Shown here: one piece after another, positions 1-5,356 of the stretch
Numbering within the stretch: the stretch's first letter is position 1
How the letters are laid out: each line of letters opens with the position of its first letter
From: Pseudomonadota bacterium
Lineage (GTDB): Bacteria > Pseudomonadota > Gammaproteobacteria > Pseudomonadales > Pseudohongiellaceae
DNA: 5,356 bases
Assembly (NCBI GenBank): GCA_022563075.1
Contig: JADFOC010000225.1
Coordinates: 1 to 5,356 of the forward strand
Reading direction: 5' to 3'
The notes under the pieces: model-generated
Database searches by the model: none
What the model was told of the DNA's origin: nothing
The model's input: the letters and a program-made list of their open reading frames with translations, nothing else
Translations under genes and position numbers: made by a program

Positions 1-112
1 GCTACAGGCGTTGATCCAATTCCACCGAAGCAGTAAATCGTTCTACGAAGGCATCTGTGGCCTCCGTAAATCGACCGCCCCAGGACTTGTTTGGAACTTT
101 GTTGTTACTCAT
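1..112 (-). CDS. argH: Argininosuccinate lyase, N-terminal fragment with an in-frame TAG at the window edge
   Basis: Read on the minus strand from the ATG at 112-110, the frame gives 36 residues. They include SWGGRF, then [17 protein letters not shown], the characteristic N-terminus of Pseudomonas-type ArgH. ArgH cleaves argininosuccinate to arginine and fumarate in the cytoplasm, the last step of arginine synthesis. A weak Shine-Dalgarno GGA (121-119) lies 6 nt before the ATG. The gene is divergent from hemC, a common gammaproteobacterial arrangement. Oddity: the codon after DQRL is TAG (4-2), where Pseudomonas-type ArgH is expected to have Tyr (RLYR). This is either a nonsense mutation or an error at a sequence end. 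TAG also ends hemC and hemY at their natural C-termini, so recoding of TAG is unlikely. Family identity is well supported; gene integrity cannot be judged from four bases. Confidence 0.8.
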
Positions 113-152
113 AAATAGTCCAAGCAAAGCGCAGCCAACTTTTGGCGAGGCG

Positions 153-161
153 ATTATAGCA
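153..161 (-). promoter_or_regulatory. Extended -10 promoter box for argH
   Basis: On the minus strand there is TGC followed by a perfect TATAAT (158-153), the sigma-70 extended -10 form. The -35 region is weak: TTATTA at 182-177 with an 18-nt spacer, matching TTGACA at three positions. A weak -35 is usual when TGn is present. Transcription would start near 146, leaving a leader of about 35 nt before the argH ATG at 112. The assignment rests on consensus matching and position only. Confidence 0.6.
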
Positions 162-187
162 GGATAGCCACAGGCTTAATAACTTTG

Positions 188-212
188 CGAATTGAGCAGA
201 GCCCGCAATTCG
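188..212. promoter_or_regulatory. Dyad CGAATTG-N11-CAATTCG upstream of hemC
   Basis: A perfect 7-bp inverted repeat has arms at 188-194 and 206-212 and an 11-nt spacer. It lies 67 nt before the preferred hemC start and upstream of the argH promoter. The arm centres are 18 bp apart, so the two half-sites fall on nearly the same helical face less than two turns apart, compatible with a dimeric regulator. No T-run follows, so it is not a terminator. I could not find a convincing sigma-70 promoter for hemC in 113-279. The candidate -10 CTTAAT at 175-180 matches 4 of 6 but lacks a good -35. An operator role is inferred from symmetry and position. Confidence 0.35.
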
Positions 213-279
213 GACAAAGCCAGGCAATTACCGTAAAATGCTTTCATCCGCTGTAAAACACCAAATGGAACAGCCAGGC

Positions 280-1203
280 ATGCCAACCAGGTCGTTAAGA
301 ATCGCCACCCGTAAAAGCCCTCTTGCGTTGTGGCAGGCAAACTATGTTAAGCAGGCATTGCAACAGGCGCATAGCGATTTGCAGATTGAATTAGTGGCCA
401 TGACAACTCGCGGTGACGAAATCCTGGATACACCACTGGCCAAGCTTGGCGGCAAAGGCTTGTTTGTGAAAGAGTTAGAGCGAGCTATTCTCGATGATGA
501 AGCCGACATAGCAGTGCATTCGATGAAGGATGTTCCGATGGAATTTCCTGCTGGACTGGGTCTGGCGATTATCTGCGAACGAGAAGATCCTGCCGATGCT
601 TTCGTGTCCAATCGCTATGCTAATTTCACCGACTTACCCAAGCATGCCAAGGTCGGCACTTCCAGCTTAAGGCGGCAATGTCAGCTAAGGGAATTGCGAT
701 CCGATCTGGAAATAGTAGACTTGCGCGGCAATGTAGGTACGCGGTTAGACAAGCTCGATCAAGGTGAATATGACGCCATTATTCTGGCCGCCGCGGGATT
801 GATGAGATTGGATCTGTCAGCACGCATCAAACAACGCCTGAGCTATGATGAGTGTTTACCTGCCGGTGGCCAGGGGGCAGTGGGCATCGAATGTCGCACC
901 CAAGACCTGGATACACTGAAGCTGATTGATTGTATGCACCATCAACCGACGGCGACTCGAGTGGTTGCCGAACGCGCTGTCAATATGCGCCTGCAGGGTG
1001 GTTGTGAAGTACCTATTGCCAGCTTTGCGGAACTGACGGGAGACGTACTCCATTTGCGAGCTATGGTAGGCGATATCAAAGGCACACGAATTATTCGCAG
1101 TGAAATGAAAGGCGATCCACATCGAGCTGAGCAATTGGGCCTGCTAGTTGCCGAAGATTTACTCTCTCAAGGCGCAGCGGAAATTCTCAGTGTCTTAATG
1201 TAG
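280..1203 (+). CDS. hemC: Hydroxymethylbilane synthase (porphobilinogen deaminase)
   Basis: The cytoplasmic enzyme joins four porphobilinogens head to tail, releasing hydroxymethylbilane and ammonia, on a dipyrromethane cofactor it builds itself. With the ATG at 280 the protein has 307 residues (E. coli 313), and key residues fall on E. coli numbers: Arg11 in LRIATR, catalytic Asp84 in HSMKDVP, Arg149 and Arg155 in RGNVGTR, and cofactor-bearing Cys242 in GGCEVPI. Other family blocks are [30 protein letters not shown] and [11 protein letters not shown]. That register is the reason for choosing 280. In-frame ATGs at 238 and 265 would add 14 or 5 residues; 238 has only an AGG 13 nt upstream, while 280 has a GGA at 267-269. 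It is the first gene of hemCDXY; hemD starts 7 nt after its TAG. Identity is certain, the start less so. Confidence 0.97.
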   Translation: MPTRSLRIATRKSPLALWQANYVKQALQQAHSDLQIELVAMTTRGDEILDTPLAKLGGKGLFVKELERAILDDEADIAVHSMKDVPMEFPAGLGLAIICEREDPADAFVSNRYANFTDLPKHAKVGTSSLRRQCQLRELRSDLEIVDLRGNVGTRLDKLDQGEYDAIILAAAGLMRLDLSARIKQRLSYDECLPAGGQGAVGIECRTQDLDTLKLIDCMHHQPTATRVVAERAVNMRLQGGCEVPIASFAELTGDVLHLRAMVGDIKGTRIIRSEMKGDPHRAEQLGLLVAEDLLSQGAAEILSVLM

Positions 1204-1210
1204 ATAGATA

Positions 1211-2002
1211 ATGACGTCTGTTTCATTAACGGGTCTTAATGTGTTGGTCACTCGACCACAGCAGCAACAGCAATCCATTTGCGCTGCTATTGAGGCGGCA
1301 GGCGGCAAGGCGATCAAGCTTCCCTTAATCGAGATCAATCCACTGGTAGACGCCTCGGCGATTCAGGCATTGAAAAGCAAATTTCAGCGCCTGGACAATT
1401 ATCAGATCCTGATTTTTGTGAGCAGCAATGCGGTTAGTTATGGCACCGAGTGGGCAATTGAATTTTGGCCACAGCTTCCAATCAACTTGAGCATCGTCGC
1501 GGTGGGCCCATCTACGGCTCGAGCTGTTGCTACTGCACTCGGCTGTAGTGTGATTCGTTCCGAAGCGGGAGTGACCAGCGAAGATTTATTGAAGCTGCCC
1601 GTGCTAAATGATGTGCATGAGCAACGCATCGGCATCGTACGCGGCGAGGGTGGGCGCGAACTGCTTGCTGAGACCTTGCGAGCTAGAGGCGCTGTAGTGG
1701 AGTATCTGGAAGTCTATCGGCGGACACCAATTCGCTATGATGCAACCGAGTTCTATCAATTGATTAAGGCTGATGCAGTGAACGTGTTGAGTGTAACCAG
1801 TACTGAATCGCTGGATAGATTGATTGTGGTACTGGGTGATAACAAAGAAGAATTGACTCTGTTACCATTGTTGGTGCCTTCGGCGCGAGTAGCGCTACAG
1901 GCACGGCAATCAGGATTTAGTAAGGTCATCGATGCCAATGGTGCGGATGTAGCAGCTTTCATTGCAGCGCTGGAATCATTAGCCGACAAGGTTGAGTACT
2001 AA
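1211..2002 (+). CDS. hemD: Uroporphyrinogen-III synthase
   Basis: The protein has 263 residues (E. coli about 246) and covers the whole HemD/HEM4 family. HemD takes the unstable hydroxymethylbilane released by HemC and closes it with inversion of ring D to give uroporphyrinogen III, in the cytoplasm. The two-lobe fold is marked in order by VTRP (13-16), FVSSNAV (69-75), AVGPSTA (97-103), RGEGGRELLAETL (144-156), EVYRR with the conserved Tyr169, VTSTESL (195-201) and VPSARVA near the C-terminus. The family is poorly conserved, but these blocks together with the position after hemC are decisive. Five glutamines (17-21, bases 1259-1273) directly follow VTRP. There is no clear Shine-Dalgarno before the ATG, and hemC ends only 7 nt upstream, so translational coupling to hemC is likely. 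Its TAA overlaps the hemX ATG by one base. Confidence 0.95.
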   Translation: MTSVSLTGLNVLVTRPQQQQQSICAAIEAAGGKAIKLPLIEINPLVDASAIQALKSKFQRLDNYQILIFVSSNAVSYGTEWAIEFWPQLPINLSIVAVGPSTARAVATALGCSVIRSEAGVTSEDLLKLPVLNDVHEQRIGIVRGEGGRELLAETLRARGAVVEYLEVYRRTPIRYDATEFYQLIKADAVNVLSVTSTESLDRLIVVLGDNKEELTLLPLLVPSARVALQARQSGFSKVIDANGADVAAFIAALESLADKVEY

Positions 2003-3117
2003 TGCCAAAACAACCTGAAACACCCAAAATCTTGGAACAACTTTCCAAAAGTAATGCCGCCAAATCGGGTGTTCGCACAACTCGCCAACAACAGAATGCG
2101 CGTCGCCGCTTCGCTATAGTAGCACTGCTATTTTTACCCCTGTTGACGATTGGTTTGTTCCTGGCTTACCAGCAGCGATTGTTGCGAATCGAACTGGCTT
2201 CGTTGAGCGAAGCAAATCAACTACTCAGTATCACCCTTGCTTCACAAAATTCTCAATTTCAGCAATTGCAGCAAAACCTGGCTGAATTGCCTCAAATGGT
2301 ACCGGTAGACGACTCGGCTATTCGTCAACTCGAAGAAAATTTGAACCTGGAAATAGAACGCTTGGATGTGCTCCTCGCTGATTTACAGAATCAACAATTC
2401 ACAGCACCTGTCGCGCTGAATTTGGAATGGAAGATCTTCGAAGCAGAATATCTTCTGGGAATTGCCAGTCAGAAGCTACAGCTGGAGGCAGACCTGGCTG
2501 CTGCTATTGCCTTGCTTGAGAGCGCAGACGCCGCGTTGCTTGAATCCGGCAACAATGCTGTGTTCGCAGTTCGGCAGGCGATTGCCGCCGAACTGCGACA
2601 ATTACGTAATGTGCAAGTTGTGGATCGAGCAGGTATCTACTTACGTCTGGATAATCTGGCCGTTCAAGTTGATGCAATTACTTTGCTCAATTCGATGCGA
2701 GAAAATTACCAGAACCGTAGATCTACTGCTGCCCAACCGGCACAAATTGGAACCAATTCGACTGGCTTTATCGACTCAACTTTAACTTTCCTCGGTTCGG
2801 TTTTTGTATGGCGTAAGTGGGAAGACACGCCAGAAGCCATGCTGGCACCAGGACAGGATATCCATCTCAAGCAAAATCTGCTTTTGATGTTTGAGCAAAC
2901 TCAACTCGCGTTGCTGCTGCGTGATGGAGATCTCTACCGGAGGAGTATTACCAACGGCAGTGATTGGATACATAAATATGTGGTGGTGGATTCTGCTGTA
3001 GCAGAATCGATTCTGGCAGAATTGAACTCGCTACGTGCCATCGATATAGATCCAGCCTTACCCTCGATCGATCAGTCCTTGACCCTGATAAGTCAGCTTA
3101 CCGCGAGCGAGCGCTAA
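2002..3117 (+). CDS. hemX: HemX family inner-membrane protein (often labelled uroporphyrinogen-III C-methyltransferase)
   Basis: The protein has 371 residues (E. coli HemX about 393). The layout is typical: a basic, Gln-rich cytoplasmic segment (1-36, ending NARRR), one membrane helix (37-56), a likely coiled coil rich in Leu, Gln and Glu (57-130), and the periplasmic family domain. That domain includes VWRKWEDTP (from 269) and the signature block GQDIHLKQNLLLMFEQTQLA leading to DGDLYRRSI (284-316). Databases often name this family uroporphyrinogen-III methyltransferase, but I see no S-adenosylmethionine-binding glycine loop or CobA/SirA-type motifs, so that name is not supported. A role in organising or regulating tetrapyrrole synthesis at the membrane is a guess from operon context. 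The start shares one base with the hemD stop (TAATG), and AAGG lies at 1988-1991. Two strong inverted repeats lie within the gene, listed separately. Confidence 0.9.
   Translation: MPKQPETPKILEQLSKSNAAKSGVRTTRQQQNARRRFAIVALLFLPLLTIGLFLAYQQRLLRIELASLSEANQLLSITLASQNSQFQQLQQNLAELPQMVPVDDSAIRQLEENLNLEIERLDVLLADLQNQQFTAPVALNLEWKIFEAEYLLGIASQKLQLEADLAAAIALLESADAALLESGNNAVFAVRQAIAAELRQLRNVQVVDRAGIYLRLDNLAVQVDAITLLNSMRENYQNRRSTAAQPAQIGTNSTGFIDSTLTFLGSVFVWRKWEDTPEAMLAPGQDIHLKQNLLLMFEQTQLALLLRDGDLYRRSITNGSDWIHKYVVVDSAVAESILAELNSLRAIDIDPALPSIDQSLTLISQLTASER
2564..2598. repeat. 12-bp inverted repeat inside hemX, potential long hairpin
   Basis: Arm TCGCAGTTCGGC at 2564-2575 is the exact reverse complement of GCCGAACTGCGA at 2587-2598. 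The 11-nt spacer holds a further GGC (2577-2579) and GCC (2584-2586). The RNA could therefore fold as 12 bp, one bulged A (2576), 3 bp and a GATT loop. It encodes part of the AVRQAIAAELRQ helix of HemX. No T-run follows, so it is not a simple terminator. The repeat is seen directly; any function is unknown. Confidence 0.75.
2989..3024. repeat. Alternating inverted repeats of GATTCTG/CAGAATC inside hemX
   Basis: A 36-bp stretch holds four alternating copies of one motif: GATTCTGC (2989-2996), GCAGAATC (3001-3008), GATTCTGG (3009-3016) and CAGAATTG (3017-3024). The first two form a 9-bp-arm palindrome with a 2-nt centre (2989-2997 and 3000-3008). The middle two overlap a perfect 14-bp palindrome (3002-3015). 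It encodes HemX residues 330-341, with an Ala-Glu-Ser/Leu periodicity that may partly explain the repetition. Confidence 0.65.
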
Positions 3118-3119
3118 GG
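3116..3119 (+). promoter_or_regulatory. Ribosome binding site of hemY, overlapping the hemX stop
   Basis: AAGG begins on the last two bases of the hemX TAA and lies 6 nt before the hemY ATG at 3126. This is the best Shine-Dalgarno match in the operon and fixes the hemY start. Its overlap with the hemX stop suggests ribosomes ending on hemX may reinitiate on hemY. Confidence 0.65.
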
Positions 3120-3125
3120 CGGCTT

Positions 3126-4373
3126 ATGATCAAGCTCTTCATCTTCAGTCTTTTAGCTATCGTATTGGCACTGCTGATTACCTTAACTCTGGGTTTTCCG
3201 AGAGATCCTGGTTATTTACTAATAGCATTTGGTGATTACACGTTCGAGACTAGTCTATTTGCATTGATTGCTGCATTAGTTGTTGTGTATCTGGTGATTC
3301 GTTTGATATTGCTTGTATTGCATTGGATTAATCCAATGCAATTGGTTCGGCTTGGTCGTAATTACAACAAGCTACGCAAAACCAAGGCGCGCAGCAACAC
3401 TATAGAGGGGCTGTTATGTTTTACCCGAGGAAACTGGCAGTCCAGTTACAATTTACTTATCAAAAGCACTCAGGATGAAGATGCTAGCGTGATTAACTAC
3501 CTGGCCGCTGCCTTCGCCGCCCACCAGCTGGATGACAAAGGCTCATGGATACAATGCTTGGAGAAAGCTGAGCAGGAATATCCTGCCGCTCGATCTACGG
3601 TCAACTCGCTTAAAGCCCGGTTATTGTTTAAGTCGGAGCAGTTAGAGCAATGCATGGCAATACTCGAACAATTGAAAAAAAATTCATTGAATGATGCTCC
3701 GCTGTTACGCCTTCTCAAAGATGTTTATGTAAGGCTCGAAGATTGGGAGCAACTACGTGCACTGCTGCCGGCCCTGGAGAAAAATAAGGTAGTGGACCAG
3801 GAGGAACTTGAACGAATTCAGATGCGGGTTTTTATGGAAGAACTTTATGCCATCGTTAGTAAGGGGAAAACTAATTCTGATAGTCCACAGGCTATCATCG
3901 ATCTTGGCAAGTTGTGGAAAAAGGCACCAGGAGAATACCGGGAAGATGAGAAAATGGTCAGACACTACTCTGAACTTTTGCTGGAGCTGAATGCAAAAAC
4001 TGAGGCAGCCAGGGCGATAGAATTGGCGCTGGCTAAAAAGTGGAGTGATGCTTTGGTTTTATGTTACGGCGAACAAGATTTTAGCCGTCATCCACAGCAG
4101 TTGACTCAGGCGGAAAACTGGCTCAAGAGCCGACCCACCAACGCAAGTTTGTTGCTTAGCCTGGGTCGAATATGTATGCGCAATGAATTGTGGGGAAAGG
4201 CCAGGGAGTATTATCAGGCCAGCATCAAGACAGCTCCGTCGGCCGAAGCTTATGCTGAGCTCAGTCGTTTGTTGAAAAATCTGGGAGAGAGTGAAGCGAG
4301 TGAAACTAGTTTAAAAAATTACGGTGATTTGATCGGGGCAAAGCTGCCCGAACTGCCTATGCCTTCAGAGTAG
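3126..4373 (+). CDS. hemY: HemY family membrane TPR protein (haem operon, not protoporphyrinogen oxidase)
   Basis: The protein has 415 residues (E. coli HemY about 398). Two membrane helices (about 4-22 and 44-66) flank the family signature DPGYLLIAFGDYTFETS (27-43), which should form a short periplasmic loop. A basic stretch (RLGRNYNKLRKTKAR) follows, putting the long C-terminal part in the cytoplasm. From about 95 onward it is all helix-rich. VINYLAAAFAAHQLDDKGSW resembles the first family TPR unit, and the clearest TPR pair lies near 338-390 (SLLLSLGRICMRNELWGKA, then AYAELSRLLKNLGE). The name is shared with an unrelated Bacillus protoporphyrinogen oxidase; no flavin or dinucleotide-binding motif is present here. 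A scaffolding role for tetrapyrrole enzymes is plausible from the TPRs but inferred. It is the last gene of the operon, 8 nt after hemX. I see no strong plus-strand terminator after its TAG. A perfect 26-bp palindrome lies in codons 64-73. Confidence 0.92.
   Translation: MIKLFIFSLLAIVLALLITLTLGFPRDPGYLLIAFGDYTFETSLFALIAALVVVYLVIRLILLVLHWINPMQLVRLGRNYNKLRKTKARSNTIEGLLCFTRGNWQSSYNLLIKSTQDEDASVINYLAAAFAAHQLDDKGSWIQCLEKAEQEYPAARSTVNSLKARLLFKSEQLEQCMAILEQLKKNSLNDAPLLRLLKDVYVRLEDWEQLRALLPALEKNKVVDQEELERIQMRVFMEELYAIVSKGKTNSDSPQAIIDLGKLWKKAPGEYREDEKMVRHYSELLLELNAKTEAARAIELALAKKWSDALVLCYGEQDFSRHPQQLTQAENWLKSRPTNASLLLSLGRICMRNELWGKAREYYQASIKTAPSAEAYAELSRLLKNLGESEASETSLKNYGDLIGAKLPELPMPSE
3317..3342. 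repeat. Perfect 26-bp palindrome inside hemY
   Basis: Bases 3317-3329 (ATTGCATTGGATT) are the exact reverse complement of 3330-3342 (AATCCAATGCAAT), with no spacer and no mismatch. The symmetry ends abruptly on both sides. It overlaps codons for VLHWINPMQL at the cytoplasmic end of the second membrane helix of HemY. As RNA it could fold into an 11-bp stem with a UUAA loop; as DNA it resembles a symmetric protein-binding site. It is seen directly; no function is known. Confidence 0.85.
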
Positions 4374-4416
4374 CAGTGGCATGGCATCGATAATCAATGA
4401 AGATAATAAAAGGCAT

Positions 4417-4438
4417 AAAAAAGAGAACCGACTCCTTT
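4417..4438 (-). terminator. Probable Rho-independent terminator of ubiD
   Basis: Read on the minus strand, AAAGGAG (4438-4432) pairs with CTCTTTT (4425-4419) around a 6-nt loop, with one G-U wobble. The 3' arm runs straight into a tract of six T (4422-4417). The stem starts within the ubiD TAA codon (4439-4437). It is A+T-rich and so weaker than typical. On the plus strand the wobble becomes an A-C mismatch and no good T-run follows, so it probably does not end hemY transcription. Confidence 0.45.
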
Positions 4439-5356
4439 AGTTATTTTCACTATCACCGATTCCGAGCTCCTGCCATAACTCATCAACACGTTGCTTCACT
4501 TCTTCGCTCATCGAAATAGCCGTACCCCAGCGTCGCTCGGTTTCTCCTGGCCATTTGTTAGTGGCATCCAGACCCATTTTTGAACCAAGGCCGGAAACCG
4601 GAGACGCGAAATCCAGATAGTCGATCGGCGTGTTATCGATTAGCACAGTGTCGCGAGTTGGATCCATCCGCGTAGTCATGGCCCAAATCACATCGTCCCA
4701 TTGCCGAATGTTTATATCGTCATCCACTACAATAATGAACTTGGTATACATGAATTGCCGAAGAAAAGACCAAATACCCATCATCACCCGCTTGGCGTGC
4801 CCCGGATACTGCTTCTTTATGCTGACCACCGCCAGCCGATAGGAGCACCCCTCCGGTGGTAAATAGAAGTCCACAATTTCTGGAAATTGTTTTTGTAGAA
4901 TAGGAACAAATACCTCATTGAGAGCCACTCCAAGCATCGCTGGCTCGTCTGGCGGTCTACCAGTATAGGTACTGTGATAAATGGGATTTTTTCTATGAGT
5001 GATTCGCTTTACCGTGAATACCGGAAAGGTTTCGACTTCATTGTAGTAACCAGTGTGATCACCGTAAGGCCCTTCCTCGGCTACTTCATCGGGCTCAATG
5101 ACGCCCTCAAGCACGATCTCTGCACTGGCAGGGACCTGTAGATCATTGGTTAAGGATTTCACCACTTCCGTCTTACTGCCGCGCAATAAGCCAGCGAACG
5201 CATACTCAGAGAGCGTATCGGGTATCGGCGTTACCGTGGCTAGAATCGTTGCCGGGTCAGCGCCGATGGCAACCGATACCGGAAACGCTTTTCCGGGATA
5301 GGCTTGCTGCCACTCCTTAAAGTCCAGGGCACCGCCGCGATGAGATAACCAGCGCA
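4437..5356 (-). CDS. ubiD: 4-hydroxy-3-polyprenylbenzoate decarboxylase, C-terminal part
   Basis: The frame is open from the right edge to the TAA at 4439-4437, giving about 305 residues. That is roughly the last three fifths of a protein of about 490-500; the true start lies outside the window, and internal TTG or ATG codons are not starts. UbiD removes the carboxylate of 3-octaprenyl-4-hydroxybenzoate in ubiquinone synthesis, using the prenylated FMN made by UbiX. The match to E. coli UbiD, from memory, is nearly continuous: [12 protein letters not shown] at the edge, [95 protein letters not shown] and [20 protein letters not shown]. The acidic pair Glu (5075-5073) and Asp (5060-5058) in EGPYGD corresponds to the catalytic Glu pair of fungal Fdc1. 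It converges on hemY with a 63-nt gap, so it is separately transcribed. Confidence 0.97.
   Translation of the reverse strand, partial: RWLSHRGGALDFKEWQQAYPGKAFPVSVAIGADPATILATVTPIPDTLSEYAFAGLLRGSKTEVVKSLTNDLQVPASAEIVLEGVIEPDEVAEEGPYGDHTGYYNEVETFPVFTVKRITHRKNPIYHSTYTGRPPDEPAMLGVALNEVFVPILQKQFPEIVDFYLPPEGCSYRLAVVSIKKQYPGHAKRVMMGIWSFLRQFMYTKFIIVVDDDINIRQWDDVIWAMTTRMDPTRDTVLIDNTPIDYLDFASPVSGLGSKMGLDATNKWPGETERRWGTAISMSEEVKQRVDELWQELGIGDSENN

Noticed and set aside
438..449. 12-bp palindrome GCCAAGCTTGGC in hemC
   Set aside because: About one palindrome of this length is expected by chance in a window of this size, and it encodes the conserved LAKLGGKG block.
342..611. 89-codon minus-strand frame inside hemC
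   Set aside because: It is antisense to the most conserved part of HemC, has no recognisable motif, and is explained by codon use on the coding strand.
1259..1273. Run of five glutamine codons in hemD as a possible unstable repeat
   Set aside because: It is short and mixes CAG and CAA codons, in a region where the family tolerates variation; no sign of expansion.
2197..2213. GCTTCG-TTGAG-CGAAGC hairpin in hemX
   Set aside because: Six-bp stems with small loops are expected many times in 5 kb; no T-run or other context supports it.
2462..2785. 107-codon plus-strand frame inside hemX
   Set aside because: It is an out-of-frame shadow of hemX with no ribosome binding site and Trp/Cys-rich, non-protein-like composition.
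4374..4416. Possible terminator or small RNA after hemY
   Set aside because: The stretch is A+T-rich with repeated GGCAT but has no inverted repeat followed by T residues on the plus strand, and no promoter.
4873..4890. 8-bp arms ACAATTTC and GAAATTGT with a 2-nt centre in ubiD
   Set aside because: It falls in the strongly conserved KQFPEIVDF coding block, and arms of this length arise by chance when several spacer lengths are allowed.
5279..5296. CCGGAAA-CGCT-TTTCCGG hairpin in ubiD
   Set aside because: Seven-bp arms are near chance level, and the codons specify the conserved GKAFPVS stretch of UbiD.
5098..5301. Plus-strand open frame opposite ubiD
   Set aside because: It is antisense to well-conserved UbiD codons and its translation resembles no known protein; treated as a shadow frame.

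Overview
The window looks like ordinary core chromosome from a gammaproteobacterium of moderate G+C (about half, by eye). It carries the late-tetrapyrrole cluster hemC-hemD-hemX-hemY. At the left edge is the divergent 5' end of an argininosuccinate lyase gene (argH). At the right edge, converging on the cluster, is the 3' part of ubiD from ubiquinone synthesis. Protein recall places argH, hemC, hemX and hemY closest to Pseudomonas-type proteins and ubiD close to Escherichia coli UbiD. I cannot name a genus.

Layout. 1-112: N-terminus of ArgH on the minus strand, with an apparent in-frame TAG at bases 4-2. 113-279: divergent regulatory region with a perfect extended -10 box for argH and a 7-bp dyad upstream of hemC. 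280-1203: hemC. 1211-2002: hemD. 2002-3117: hemX. 3126-4373: hemY. 4374-4436: convergent gap with a probable minus-strand terminator that overlaps the ubiD stop codon. 4437-5356: ubiD, minus strand, 5' end outside the window.

How the genes work together. HemC polymerises four porphobilinogens into hydroxymethylbilane. HemD cyclises that unstable product, with inversion of ring D, to uroporphyrinogen III, the precursor of haem, sirohaem and cobalamin. HemX and HemY are inner-membrane proteins co-transcribed with hemCD in many gammaproteobacteria; their biochemical roles are not settled. The four genes are packed with gaps of 7, -1 and 8 nt, so a single polycistronic mRNA is very likely. UbiD decarboxylates 3-octaprenyl-4-hydroxybenzoate; it is a neighbour in a separate transcription unit, not part of the haem operon.

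I found no mobile element, CRISPR array, RNA gene or defence-type module, and no evidence of a new multi-gene system. The unexplained signals are three unusually good inverted repeats inside the hemX-hemY coding region (2564-2598, 2989-3024, 3317-3342), one of them a perfect 26-bp palindrome, and the apparent nonsense codon in argH. The odd window length and the position of that codon suggest the window may begin at a contig end.
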